Source: an uncultured Bacteroidales bacterium (GTDB lineage: Bacteria; Bacteroidota; Bacteroidia; Bacteroidales; UBA932). Taken from it: 64,000 bases of DNA. A program made the translations under genes and the position numbers. The stretch covers positions 1-64,000 of the forward strand of contig ONXC01000013.1 of NCBI GenBank assembly GCA_900321715.1, in the 5' to 3' direction. Under the pieces are notes generated by a model. It searched no databases and was not told where the DNA came from. It saw only the letters and a program-made list of their open reading frames with translations. Of this stretch, positions 44,860-53,687 are shown piece by piece. Numbering within the stretch: position 1 is the stretch's first letter; each line of letters opens with the position of its first letter.

Positions 44860-46564
44860 CTTTGGCGGCTTCTTCGGCCTCAAGCTTGGTGTAGGCAACC
44901 TTGCCCACAAGCGTGGTGGGAAGGGAGTCACGGAACTCGTACTCTGAAGGAAGGGCGTATTTTGCGATATGCTTCTTGCAGTATGCGCGGAGCTCTTCCT
45001 CCATCTCCGGAGAAGGAGCGAAACCGTCTCTCAACACGATGAAAGCCTTCACCCTCTGCATCTTGAGAGCGTCCTTCACGCCAATCACGCAGCTGCGCTG
45101 GACGGCGGGATGGCCTTCGATGATATTCTCAAGCTGGGAAGGATACACGTTGTATCCGCTTGTCACTATCATCCTCTTGATGCGCTGACGGAAGTACACG
45201 AATCCTTCCTCATCCATCTTGCCAAGGTCTCCGGTGTGGAGCCACACGTGGCCGTCCGGGTGCTCCTGCATAGTTTGCCTGTTCTCTTCCTCATGGCCGA
45301 TGTAACCAAGCATCATCGAAGGGCCCGTGAGGCAGATCTCGCCTTCTTCACCGTAAGGGACTTCCTCCGTGGTGCCGGGCTTGCAGATCTTGAAATATGT
45401 ATCCGGGAAAGGAATGCCTATTGAACCTTCCTTCTCTTTATCATGGGGAGTAAGGCAGCAGGCCGTGACGCATTCAGTGGTACCATATCCTTCGCGTACA
45501 CGAACGCGGGCGTTGTGTTCGGCCAGGAAGGCGTCGAACTTCTTCTTAAGCTCTATGGTGAGTGAGTCTCCGCCGGAGAAAACGCCACGCAGGCAGCTTA
45601 GATCGGCCCCGTCAAGATAGCGGTTGCGGGTAATTGCCTCAAAGAGGGTGGGCACGCCGGCGATGAAGTTGGGCTGGGTCTTACGGATGAGCTTTGCATA
45701 GCTCTTCACGTTGAAGCGGGGCACAAGGATGGATGTGCCGCCGCAGTACTGCATGGTATGGATGCACACCCCAAGGCCGAAGCCGTGGAATACCGGCATT
45801 GCGGCCAGCATCTTGGAATGGTGGACTTCCTCCTGGGCCATATTGGCCGTTTGCCATGCCAGGGCGTTGAAGTTAAGGTCACTGAGCATGATGCCCTTGG
45901 TGGTGCCTGTAGTGCCGCCGGAGAAGAGGACCACTGCCTCTGAGCGGTAATCCTTCTTTGCCACATACCCTCCTGTCACACAGCTGCCCATCGCAATGAA
46001 AGCATGCCAGGCGATGTCTTCGTCGGTAAGTTTGGGGAACTTCCTTTCCGTAAGGAGTTTCTGGCCGATATTAAGGGGGAACGGGAGCTCATCCGACACG
46101 CGGCACACGATGACCTTTTTCACCTGACGCTGCCTTTTCACCTCCAGGAACTTGGCGTAGAACTGATCCAGGGTTACGACAATGTCGCAGCCGGCCTCGT
46201 TCATATAGAAGGTGAGCTCACTTACGGCCGACAGAGGATGCACCATTGTAGGAATGGCGCCTATCCTGTTGAGGCCATAGAGGCAGAAAACCGCCTGGGG
46301 CACATTGGGAAGGCAAACCAGGACACGGTTGCCGGGACGGACACCGAATGCCCAGAAGCTGCGTGCAACCTTGTCAATCTCCTGCGCAAGGCGGGTGTAG
46401 CTTGTGGCCTTGCCCATGAATGTGAGGGCCGGGAAATCCTTTTCCCTGGCGGCAGTTTCCAGGACTGCCTCCGATATTGTTTTCTCTGAATAGTCAAGAT
46501 GCGGGTTCACGCCACCGTAGCTTTCCATCCACGGAGCGGAAATGTTATCAATCTGATATTTCAT
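44852..46564 (-). CDS. AMP-binding acyl-CoA ligase (long-chain fatty-acid type)
   Basis: ANL-superfamily enzyme of 570 residues that activates a carboxylate via acyl-AMP to acyl-CoA or an acyl carrier. P-loop-like SGGTTGTTKG near residue 215, EGYGTTEC near 360, HTGDLGKMDEEGFVYFRQR near 450 and the hinge/catalytic Lys in LPTTLVGKVAYTKL near 555. Five bases downstream of an E2-like acyltransferase gene in the same operon. The acyl substrate is not certain. Confidence 0.88.
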   Translation of the reverse strand: MKYQIDNISAPWMESYGGVNPHLDYSEKTISEAVLETAAREKDFPALTFMGKATSYTRLAQEIDKVARSFWAFGVRPGNRVLVCLPNVPQAVFCLYGLNRIGAIPTMVHPLSAVSELTFYMNEAGCDIVVTLDQFYAKFLEVKRQRQVKKVIVCRVSDELPFPLNIGQKLLTERKFPKLTDEDIAWHAFIAMGSCVTGGYVAKKDYRSEAVVLFSGGTTGTTKGIMLSDLNFNALAWQTANMAQEEVHHSKMLAAMPVFHGFGLGVCIHTMQYCGGTSILVPRFNVKSYAKLIRKTQPNFIAGVPTLFEAITRNRYLDGADLSCLRGVFSGGDSLTIELKKKFDAFLAEHNARVRVREGYGTTECVTACCLTPHDKEKEGSIGIPFPDTYFKICKPGTTEEVPYGEEGEICLTGPSMMLGYIGHEEENRQTMQEHPDGHVWLHTGDLGKMDEEGFVYFRQRIKRMIVTSGYNVYPSQLENIIEGHPAVQRSCVIGVKDALKMQRVKAFIVLRDGFAPSPEMEEELRAYCKKHIAKYALPSEYEFRDSLPTTLVGKVAYTKLEAEEAAKAV

Positions 46565-46569
46565 AGGGG

Positions 46570-47454
46570 TTAATCTATTTCAATAGGAGTTGCTGCCGGA
46601 AGGTCAAGGAGCTCCGGATTCTGGAAGATCTTGCGGATAAGGCGCAGAGTCTTTGCAAAATAATAGCCGTCCGCGATGCGCTCATCAATTGTCAGACCCA
46701 ACTTTATGGAGTTCCTGAGCTCACAGGTACCGTCTTCAAGGTAATAAGGGATCTTCTTTACCTCGCCGATGGTCACAAAGAAGGACACCGTACCGCAGTT
46801 AAAAAGATGATGGTAATCGGCATTCATCTTTATGGATCCGAGGTTGGTGAGGTATGCGCTGGAATAAGTGGGATCGTCATCGGCCAGGGCCTTGGGGTAG
46901 ATTCCGTAATACTCCATCTTCCTGAGGCACCAGGCCATTATGCGCCAGGCAAAACGCGGCAGGTGGCTTATAATCTTAAGAAGATCATCTACGCCCACGG
47001 CCTTGTTTTCTCCGCGAACCTTGGTAACCATCTTATGGACATAGGTATGGACCTGCTCCAGGGGGGATTCGCCATCTTCGCGGAGAACGAACTTTGCCAT
47101 GGCTTCCTCCGCTTCATCGGCAAACTTTCTCTTCATGTTGAAAGCCACCTGGATTGAGTCACGCTCATAGTAATGCCCGCCTGCGATGAAATAATTCATC
47201 TTGGGCCTCAGATAGATGGTCTTGGCAACTGCTGCGGTTATGAAATGGAACCAGGTGTATTTGAATTCCGGATTCTGAGCGTTTTTCTTAGCAAGATACT
47301 TATCAACCTCAGTTAGGTCAAAGGTCTCTCCTAAGACTGCCTCGTTGGCGGTTCTTTCACCAAACAGATAAGGCATCATCACGTGTACGGGGTCCAGGCC
47401 GCGGAGACGATATGCGTCCCACCTGTCTCCCCAACGCTTTTTTCTCTGCGTCAT
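46570..47454 (-). CDS. E2-like acyltransferase domain protein (CAT-fold, no lipoyl domain)
   Basis: 294 residues. The C-terminal segment LGLTIDERIADGYYFAKTLRLI resembles the DHRVxDG end of 2-oxoacid dehydrogenase E2 / chloramphenicol-acetyltransferase-fold enzymes. Here the catalytic-His position appears as E-R-I, so the usual His may be missing. No lipoyl domain. With the CoA ligase it may form an acylation pair. The exact reaction is unknown. Confidence 0.68.
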   Translation of the reverse strand: MTQRKKRWGDRWDAYRLRGLDPVHVMMPYLFGERTANEAVLGETFDLTEVDKYLAKKNAQNPEFKYTWFHFITAAVAKTIYLRPKMNYFIAGGHYYERDSIQVAFNMKRKFADEAEEAMAKFVLREDGESPLEQVHTYVHKMVTKVRGENKAVGVDDLLKIISHLPRFAWRIMAWCLRKMEYYGIYPKALADDDPTYSSAYLTNLGSIKMNADYHHLFNCGTVSFFVTIGEVKKIPYYLEDGTCELRNSIKLGLTIDERIADGYYFAKTLRLIRKIFQNPELLDLPAATPIEID

Positions 47455-47474
47455 AATAGGTTGGTTTTAGTCAG

Positions 47475-47505
47475 TTGCAAAGTTAGCAATAATTTGCTAT
47501 TTTTG
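47475..47505. promoter_or_regulatory. Divergent promoters for E2-like gene (-) and ECF S component (+)
   Basis: Plus: TTG 47475-47477 and TATTTTTG 47498-47505 (20-base spacing). Minus: TAACTTTG 47485-47478. The two overlap the same 30 bases. Confidence 0.62.
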
Positions 47506-47525
47506 CACTGAAAACCACAGAAACT

Positions 47526-48035
47526 ATGACATCTATAGCATTACAACACAGTAAGTACGGCTTTGCTTCATTAAGAACATACCTCGCTGCAGGGATTTTT
47601 ATCATCGGCAATATTGTCATTCCGCAGCTTTGCCATCTTATCCCTAACGGCGGCCTCATGCTTCTGCCCATATACTTTTTCACGCTTATCGGCGCTTATA
47701 AATGCGGCTGGAAAGTGGGCCTTCTCACTGCAGTACTCTCCCCTCTTGTGAACTGCGCCCTGTTTGGAATGCCGCCCGTGGCATCCCTGCCCGCAATACT
47801 TGTGAAAAGCATCACCCTTGCTGTTGCAGCAGCCGTCATTGCCCGCAAAATGCGCTTCTCAATATGGTCTGTCGCCCTTGCGGTGCTGGCATATCAGTTG
47901 GTTGGCATGACCTTCGAGTTCATCATGACCGGAGACTTCTTCTATGCCCTTCAAGACGTACGTATCGGCTGGCCCGGAATAGCCATCCAGATCGTAGGCG
48001 GCTACTTCCTTCTCAAAGCCATTGAAAAGTGGTAG
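47526..48035 (+). CDS. ECF transporter S component-like membrane protein
   Basis: 169 residues with about five to six TM helices; LRTYLAAGIFIIGNIVIPQLCH, GGLMLLPIYFFTLIGAYKCGWKVGLLTAVLSPLVNC and a Gly/Pro-rich middle loop match substrate-binding (S) subunits of energy-coupling-factor importers. The substrate (vitamin or metal) cannot be told. The following FmdE-like gene overlaps its end by 7 bases. No EcfA/EcfT genes are near, so it would use a shared module. Confidence 0.75.
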   Translation: MTSIALQHSKYGFASLRTYLAAGIFIIGNIVIPQLCHLIPNGGLMLLPIYFFTLIGAYKCGWKVGLLTAVLSPLVNCALFGMPPVASLPAILVKSITLAVAAAVIARKMRFSIWSVALAVLAYQLVGMTFEFIMTGDFFYALQDVRIGWPGIAIQIVGGYFLLKAIEKW

Positions 48036-48496
48036 ATGAAAGGGAAAGGCAGCTTGTAGAGCTTGTCAACAGGTTCCACGGGCACATCGGCATATATTCA
48101 ATGCTGGGTGTCAAGATGGGCCTTTACGTAAAAGATTTATTTAATGCCGATGGCCTTACTGGGCATATCGGCATTGTTGCATATACAGGCATCGTTCCCC
48201 CAGTGAGCTGCCTCCTTGACGGCCTTCAGGCCAGTACCGGCTCAACCCTTGGCCACGGGCTCATAAAGGTAGCGGAAAGCTCTGCCCCACCACGCGCAGA
48301 AGCCACCTTCACCTGCGGGGGAAGAAGCATTTCAGTAGCCCTGAAGCCGGAATATGAGTCCCAAATCCAGGCCGATATCCGCCGCGGCGTAGAGCTTTAC
48401 GCCCACGGCCCCGATTATTGGAAATACGTGGAAGACCTGGCCATCCGCTATGCCCGGGAATGGGACAGGGATGGAATCTTCAGGTTGGCAAAATAA
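48029..48496 (+). CDS. FmdE family protein (formylmethanofuran dehydrogenase subunit E-like)
   Basis: 155 residues. FHGHIGIYSMLGVKMG at residues 13-28 is the FmdE N-terminal signature (FHGHxCPG...G), but Cys is replaced by Gly and PG is lost. C-terminal zinc-finger Cys pairs are also absent. Such truncated FmdE proteins occur beside ECF S components; a role in cofactor or metal handling is inference. Its tail (WKYVEDLAIRYAREWDRDG) recurs as a fragment at 54695-54778. Confidence 0.75.
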   Translation: MVDERERQLVELVNRFHGHIGIYSMLGVKMGLYVKDLFNADGLTGHIGIVAYTGIVPPVSCLLDGLQASTGSTLGHGLIKVAESSAPPRAEATFTCGGRSISVALKPEYESQIQADIRRGVELYAHGPDYWKYVEDLAIRYAREWDRDGIFRLAK

Positions 48497-48500
48497 TCCC

Positions 48501-48606
48501 AGCAGGGTACTCGCCATACACAAAAACAGCCCAAAACGTGTACGATCAGTACCAGCGGGTACTTGCCATACACAAAAACGCCCCAAAACGTGTACGCTCA
48601 GTACCC
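48501..48606. repeat. Tandem repeat, two 53-bp units
   Basis: Units 48501-48553 and 48554-48606 differ at a few positions. Each contains CATACACAAAAAC and CCAAAACGTGTACG, which are imperfect reverse complements, and GGGTACT/AGTACC ends. It lies between the convergent FmdE-like gene and the efflux operon. Related in pattern to 12898-12973. Confidence 0.8.
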
Positions 48607-48655
48607 TCGAAACGCAAAAGAAAACAAAACTTTTCTTAAAGAAAACCGCTTTCCT

Positions 48656-49936
48656 TTACTTTCCAGCTATGACTTTACGGGCTTCGTCGGGGTCTATTCC
48701 ACGGAGTTCCAATGCCTTATCCTTGAGCCTGTCAATTTTTTCCTTGTTCTCAATTACCTTGTTTTCAATGAACACGGAAACGCTTGAAAGGACATAGTAC
48801 ACGGCCGTCTGGATTGTCATGGCCCTTATTTCAGGAGCAATGAGGGCAAGGGAGCCTCCGGCCGTATTGAGGTTTATGAAGGCGCGGCACCCGAAAGTGG
48901 AGGGGAAAATATAGCTTACATACCTCCAGAACTCAGGTATGGATGTCTGCGGCCATGAGAATCCCGTGAGGAAAAGACATATAGGAGACACGCTGAGAAA
49001 CAGCACAAACACGGTTTCCCTCCTTGTGATAAGTGACGACCACGTGAAGGTGAAGAAAATGCAGTCAATGACAAAGAACAACAGGAGAAACATTATGTCC
49101 GTCCATTCTCCGCGTTGAGGAAGTCGGAACAGCCATGGAATTAGAAGCGCGATGAGCGTCCCCGTAACCATGTATATGGAAAAGTATGCCGCGCCCCTTC
49201 CAAGAAGCACACGGCCTATACCCAGCCCCTGCAGTTTCCCCGGCATTGAGGCAAAACTGCGATTCTGTTCCCTGAGCGTTCCGGCAAGGAGCGACTCCCC
49301 GTAGAACATTGTCTGCTGAATCACAAGAAGGAGTGCGGCCGAAATGAAGAAGATTGTATAGGAGAAAGGCTTGTTGTACGGCAGGCTTTCGTCAGAAAGC
49401 ACCGGCTGAACGGCCTGCCAGGCCGCCTGCGCATCCATCCCGGACGCAGTGTATCTTTCAAGCTGGATCTGGTGCATTTCATCCAGCATCGTGAGGTTTG
49501 TCCCCATGGTGAGGCATTTGTAGTAGAGGAAACTGGACATGTCGGCATAAGTGGATATGACGCCCTGCTCCCCGCGTACCAGACGGCTGTCGAAATCCTC
49601 TGGAACATAGATTATCCCGTGGACAGTCCCCTTTTGCATCAGGGCCTTGGCCTCTTCCATGGATGCGCAGTAGATGAGGATGTTACACTCCCTTGTGGCA
49701 TCCACTTTCCGGATAAACCGGCGGCTGTAGGCCCCGCCCGAATTGTCCACTACGGCAACGTCCATTTCGTCAACGGTACCGTTCATGTAGATAAGGTTGT
49801 AGAGGACAGGATAGAGCAGGCCGCCCACAAAGAAAATGACCATTACGCCGGAATCCGAGAAGATGAGCCGGAGTTCGTTCACAAATATGCTGTACCAGTT
49901 CCTTACCCAGGTACCAAGGTAACTAATTCCTTTCAT
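48656..49936 (-). CDS. ABC-2 type permease, second of two
   Basis: 426-residue membrane protein: one N-terminal TM helix, a large periplasmic loop (about residues 50-190), then five TM helices, the layout of YhhJ/YbhR-type ABC-2 exporter permeases. Segment NRSFASMPGKLQGLGIGRVLLGRG precedes the core helices. It overlaps the upstream permease by 14 bases. No ABC ATPase is coded in this operon. Confidence 0.85.
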   Translation of the reverse strand: MKGISYLGTWVRNWYSIFVNELRLIFSDSGVMVIFFVGGLLYPVLYNLIYMNGTVDEMDVAVVDNSGGAYSRRFIRKVDATRECNILIYCASMEEAKALMQKGTVHGIIYVPEDFDSRLVRGEQGVISTYADMSSFLYYKCLTMGTNLTMLDEMHQIQLERYTASGMDAQAAWQAVQPVLSDESLPYNKPFSYTIFFISAALLLVIQQTMFYGESLLAGTLREQNRSFASMPGKLQGLGIGRVLLGRGAAYFSIYMVTGTLIALLIPWLFRLPQRGEWTDIMFLLLFFVIDCIFFTFTWSSLITRRETVFVLFLSVSPICLFLTGFSWPQTSIPEFWRYVSYIFPSTFGCRAFINLNTAGGSLALIAPEIRAMTIQTAVYYVLSSVSVFIENKVIENKEKIDRLKDKALELRGIDPDEARKVIAGK

Positions 49937-51086
49937 AATCCTGATATTTATATGCGTGGCCCAACCTCCCTATAAGCGTGAAAGGCAGGAACAGGAAAAG
50001 CAGAAGATGCACCGCCTCCTTCCACCAACCGGCGAATCCGCTGCCCCAGATTGTCTCCTGGACATGGAAAAGGTAATAGTGCCTTAGCGGGAAAATGGCA
50101 CTGAAGCCCTGCACATACGGGGGCATCGCCTCAACGGGGAGAGAGAACCCTGCCAGCGAGAATCCCAGCACACTGATAATGGCGCCCACACTTATGGCGA
50201 GCCTCAGGACCGGGAACAGTTCCACTATGAAAAGTCCCATGGCCTCCGATGCGCTTACAAGGAGAAGGATATCCAGGAACATCCAGAAGATACTTCCCTT
50301 TACCGGATATTTCAGCCACTGGAAAAGCAGCATCTCCAGGGTTATTCCAAGCACCGTAAAAATGATGTTGTATGGCACCAGTTTTCCCACCAGCGCCGTC
50401 ACCATCGAGTCGCCTGCCGTTTTAAGGAGATGCTTAGATGTTCCATACTTAAGCTCTGACCCCACGGCATATATCGTAATCAGGATGACTATCATCTCAA
50501 GGATACCGGGAAGAAGCACACCGTTAAGGTAGACTCCGTAATTCACGGCCGGATTCCCTATCTGGTGTTGGTCCAGCACTATCGGCTGGATTTTGCCCAT
50601 TATCTCCCGCTCGTTCATTCCTTTAAGGCGCATCACCTCCCTTTGGACCGCCCCGTTTGTTAGGTTTACCATGGTAAGGATATCCTTGTATGCCAGGGCC
50701 CCTCCAACAAAATAAAGGGAGTTCACATAGTAGCCGATATGGGGTTGCCGGAAAGACTGGACATCGGAATTGAACCCCTCGGGGATAACGATGTACGAGG
50801 TTATTTTTCCCGTTTCCATGTGTTCCCTGGCAAGATGGATGTCGTCGTACCACACAGTCTTTCCAAGCTGGGTGGCGTCCAGTTCCCTTGCAAACATCCG
50901 GGAAGTCGAGCTGTTGTCAAGGTCTACCACCCCTATGGGAAGATCATGCGGGAGGCCGTCCTTCATGAATGTAGTATAGAACGCCGCATTCACAATTAGC
51001 ACCCCGACGGACGATAGGATATACACCGGCCGTTTAAGGATAATGAGAAACTCCCGTCGGAGCACTTTGACAAACTTTCCTGTCAT
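49923..51086 (-). CDS. ABC-2 type permease, first of two
   Basis: 387 residues with the same layout: N-terminal LRREFLIILKRPVYILSSVGVLIVNAAFY helix, periplasmic domain and C-terminal helices (GFSLAGFSLPVEAMPPYVQGFSAIFPLRHY is the typical ABC-2 exporter motif). Start overlaps the HlyD stop by 4 bases. Confidence 0.86.
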   Translation of the reverse strand: MTGKFVKVLRREFLIILKRPVYILSSVGVLIVNAAFYTTFMKDGLPHDLPIGVVDLDNSSTSRMFARELDATQLGKTVWYDDIHLAREHMETGKITSYIVIPEGFNSDVQSFRQPHIGYYVNSLYFVGGALAYKDILTMVNLTNGAVQREVMRLKGMNEREIMGKIQPIVLDQHQIGNPAVNYGVYLNGVLLPGILEMIVILITIYAVGSELKYGTSKHLLKTAGDSMVTALVGKLVPYNIIFTVLGITLEMLLFQWLKYPVKGSIFWMFLDILLLVSASEAMGLFIVELFPVLRLAISVGAIISVLGFSLAGFSLPVEAMPPYVQGFSAIFPLRHYYLFHVQETIWGSGFAGWWKEAVHLLLFLFLPFTLIGRLGHAYKYQDYERN

Positions 51087-52084
51087 TTTCCAGATTCAAC
51101 TGTCATTATGGCGCTCATCCCCGGACGGAGCCCCGGTATCTGATAATCCGGACGGGCCCGGACCTCAAAGGTACGCGTATCAAACTCGCCGGTTTCGCGT
51201 GTAGCCTTCCAGGTAGCATAAGACTCCCGGGCCGAAATATAATAGACCGTGGCCGATATCCGCCTGCCATCCAGGGCCGGAATAGTAAGGTCTATGCGGT
51301 CTCCGCTCTGCATGCCGTGAAGGCGGTCTTCGCGGATATTGAATGTAAACCACATGTCCGAAAGATCCTCTATGGTCATAATGGGAGAGCCTTGTCCCAC
51401 AAGTTCGCCCACTTTGGGGTAAATGCTGGCCACAACCCCGTCACATGGGGATGTAAGGCGTATTTCGTCCAGGTACGAATTCACCAGTTCCACGGCGGCG
51501 TTCGCCCTTTCCACAAGTGCCACGGCGGCGTCCTTATCCTCCTGGCGGGCTCCCTTTACGGCCATTTCCCACTGGCTTCTGGCAGCACGCGTAGTTGCCT
51601 TTGCGGCCTGGTACTGGGCCAGGACTTCGTCGTATTTCTGGTCAGAGACAACCTTTTCGTCGTGGAGGCTCTTAATCCTCTCGTAGGATTTCCGCATCAC
51701 CTGCTCCCCAACCTTCGCCTTCTGGTACATTTCATAGGCTCCTGTAATCTGTTCGCTGCGGGCTCCGTTATAAGCCTTGTCCTTCTGGGCGGTAGCGGCG
51801 GCCTTCGCTGCAGCGGCCTCGGCTATCTTGGAGCGTATTTCAGGGGAATCTATAACGACAAGGGTGTCGCCTTTCTGCACCGTAGAGCCTTCCTCGGCGC
51901 GGAATTCCTCTATTCGGCCCGGAACCTTTCCGGACACGCGATATTCCGTAGCCTCGGCTTCACCCTGGATTACGTAGGGCTTGGGCTTGGAGACCACATA
52001 TCCCACCACTGAAACTGTGAGAACTATCACCACAAGGGCCGTTACGCCGATGAGGATATTGTAATTGCTTTTTTCCTGTTTCAT
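51083..52084 (-). CDS. HlyD-family periplasmic adaptor
   Basis: 333-residue membrane-fusion protein. N-terminal anchor helix (ILIGVTALVVIVLTVSVVGYVV), half-lipoyl segments around residues 45-75 and 215-240, and a coiled hairpin about residues 78-205. It would connect the ABC-2 permeases to the TolC channel. Confidence 0.9.
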   Translation of the reverse strand: MKQEKSNYNILIGVTALVVIVLTVSVVGYVVSKPKPYVIQGEAEATEYRVSGKVPGRIEEFRAEEGSTVQKGDTLVVIDSPEIRSKIAEAAAAKAAATAQKDKAYNGARSEQITGAYEMYQKAKVGEQVMRKSYERIKSLHDEKVVSDQKYDEVLAQYQAAKATTRAARSQWEMAVKGARQEDKDAAVALVERANAAVELVNSYLDEIRLTSPCDGVVASIYPKVGELVGQGSPIMTIEDLSDMWFTFNIREDRLHGMQSGDRIDLTIPALDGRRISATVYYISARESYATWKATRETGEFDTRTFEVRARPDYQIPGLRPGMSAIMTVESGK

Positions 52085-52085
52085 T

Positions 52086-53582
52086 CTAAAGTAGTTTTTC
52101 CAAATTGTCGTATCCTTCCACGCTCCTCAGCTCCGACACCGCCGACTGGAGTTCCGCTCCGGCATCTATCCAGTCGCTGTGGGCGCTGAGCCACGCGGTA
52201 TGCGCTCCAAGCACGGTGGAGGTTGTCACCACACCGGCCTCAAAGCCTATGTTGGCCCGCCTAAGGTTTTCTTCGGCCACCTCGACGGCGCTCTCCGTCA
52301 TAGTGAGTTTTTCCTTCGCTTCCTGAACGATGACTCTCTGACGGGCCACCTGCAGGGCGATGAGTTCCTTGGTCTCGGAGAGGCGGTCACGGTACTGCCG
52401 GGCTTCGGCCTTGGCTTTTTTCACCTTCCAGATGCCTTCTCCGCCATGGCAGATGGGTATTTTCACCATTACCCCGGCCGACAGCGCACATCCCTGGAAA
52501 TTATTCTGGAAGCCGTTGAAGCAGTTGGGGTTTGTGATGCTGCATGCGCCCACAAGAGCCACCACAGGCATCATGTCGGCGGCCGCTATCTTAACCTTCC
52601 TGTCATAAATGTCGGCCGCAAGGGTAAGGCTCTTTATTTCCGGGCGGGAGTCGTAGACATCTTCAATGCTTTTCCCGGAGAGATATCCCGGATCCGGGAC
52701 GCCGTCTGCGGTTTCATCGGCAAGCACGATTTCGGTGTCAAGAGGAAGGCCGATTTTCTGGCAAAGTAGCATTTTTGCAAGCCCCAGGCCGCTTGAGGCC
52801 TTGCTGAGGAGAAGATCGGCCTCATTAACCTTCACCTTTACCTGAAGGACATCTGACATTGTGCTCACGCCGGCTTGCTCAGAGCGAATGACATCCTTCT
52901 CCATTTTATGAAGGAGTTCGGAGTAGCTGCGGGCAAGTTTTTCTTTGTCGGAGATGGAGACAATCTGCCAATAGGCCTTCTCCACATCGGTGACAATCCC
53001 CTGGAGGCTGGTCTCGTAACGGCTTTCGGCAAGTTTTTCGGCCTTTGATGCCATGATTGTGCTGTTCACAATCTTGCCGCCGGCAAAAACGGGCTGCTCA
53101 ACAATGACGGCACCTCCAAAGAGGTTGTGGAGGTCCGGATGAAGGGCGGCGTCTATCTCTTCTCCTATCGCATTCACCGGGGTGGCTATGTCGGGCATGG
53201 CGCCGGAGGTCCTGAGCGACTCCAGGATAGCCTTGCCGCGCTCAGATGCGTTGAGTTCGGCCCTGTCCCAGATTTTTCCATCTATGGTGGAGCCCATGGT
53301 ACGTATCCGCTCCGACTGGTCGTCGCTCACAAGAGCGATGTCCCTGTTGTTATACATGTATCCGCCCACGGCCGTAACCTTAGGGAAGAAGTTTGCGACT
53401 GCTGTTTTCCTGTCATAACCGGCCATTTCCACGGCAGCCTTGTCCATGTCCAGCTGGCGGCTTGTCTCCACTGCCATTCTGCGGCAGTCCTCAAGGGTGA
53501 TGACACGCTGTGCCAGGGAGACCTGGGTCATGAGGAGCATGAGTCCTACAAATAATGAAAACCTTTTCATTTTACCATTCAT
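52086..53582 (-). CDS. TolC-family outer-membrane efflux channel
   Basis: 498 residues; signal peptide ending VSLA before Gln, followed by two TolC (OEP) repeats with long helical stretches around residues 190-290 and 400-470. First gene of the efflux operon (TolC, HlyD, permease, permease). Alternative ATG at 53570 gives MKRF, a more usual signal-peptide start. Divergent AraC gene likely regulates it. Confidence 0.9.
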   Translation of the reverse strand: MNGKMKRFSLFVGLMLLMTQVSLAQRVITLEDCRRMAVETSRQLDMDKAAVEMAGYDRKTAVANFFPKVTAVGGYMYNNRDIALVSDDQSERIRTMGSTIDGKIWDRAELNASERGKAILESLRTSGAMPDIATPVNAIGEEIDAALHPDLHNLFGGAVIVEQPVFAGGKIVNSTIMASKAEKLAESRYETSLQGIVTDVEKAYWQIVSISDKEKLARSYSELLHKMEKDVIRSEQAGVSTMSDVLQVKVKVNEADLLLSKASSGLGLAKMLLCQKIGLPLDTEIVLADETADGVPDPGYLSGKSIEDVYDSRPEIKSLTLAADIYDRKVKIAAADMMPVVALVGACSITNPNCFNGFQNNFQGCALSAGVMVKIPICHGGEGIWKVKKAKAEARQYRDRLSETKELIALQVARQRVIVQEAKEKLTMTESAVEVAEENLRRANIGFEAGVVTTSTVLGAHTAWLSAHSDWIDAGAELQSAVSELRSVEGYDNLEKLL

Positions 53583-53652
53583 TTTTTCGGCACGCTATAA
53601 TGCAAAAAAGTTGCCTAAAATGGGGATGTCAGGCACCAAAAAGGAACCTTTA

Positions 53653-53683
53653 TTGGTATTTTGGTAGAATTTTCCTATTTTTA
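53653..53683 (+). promoter_or_regulatory. Promoter and repeat upstream of the AraC gene
   Basis: TTGG at 53653 and TATTTTTA at 53676-53683, near-consensus with 20-base spacing; ATG follows after 4 bases. A direct repeat TTGGTA - TTTTGGTA in this gap is a candidate AraC-type binding site for both directions. Confidence 0.5.
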
Positions 53684-53687
53684 CGCC

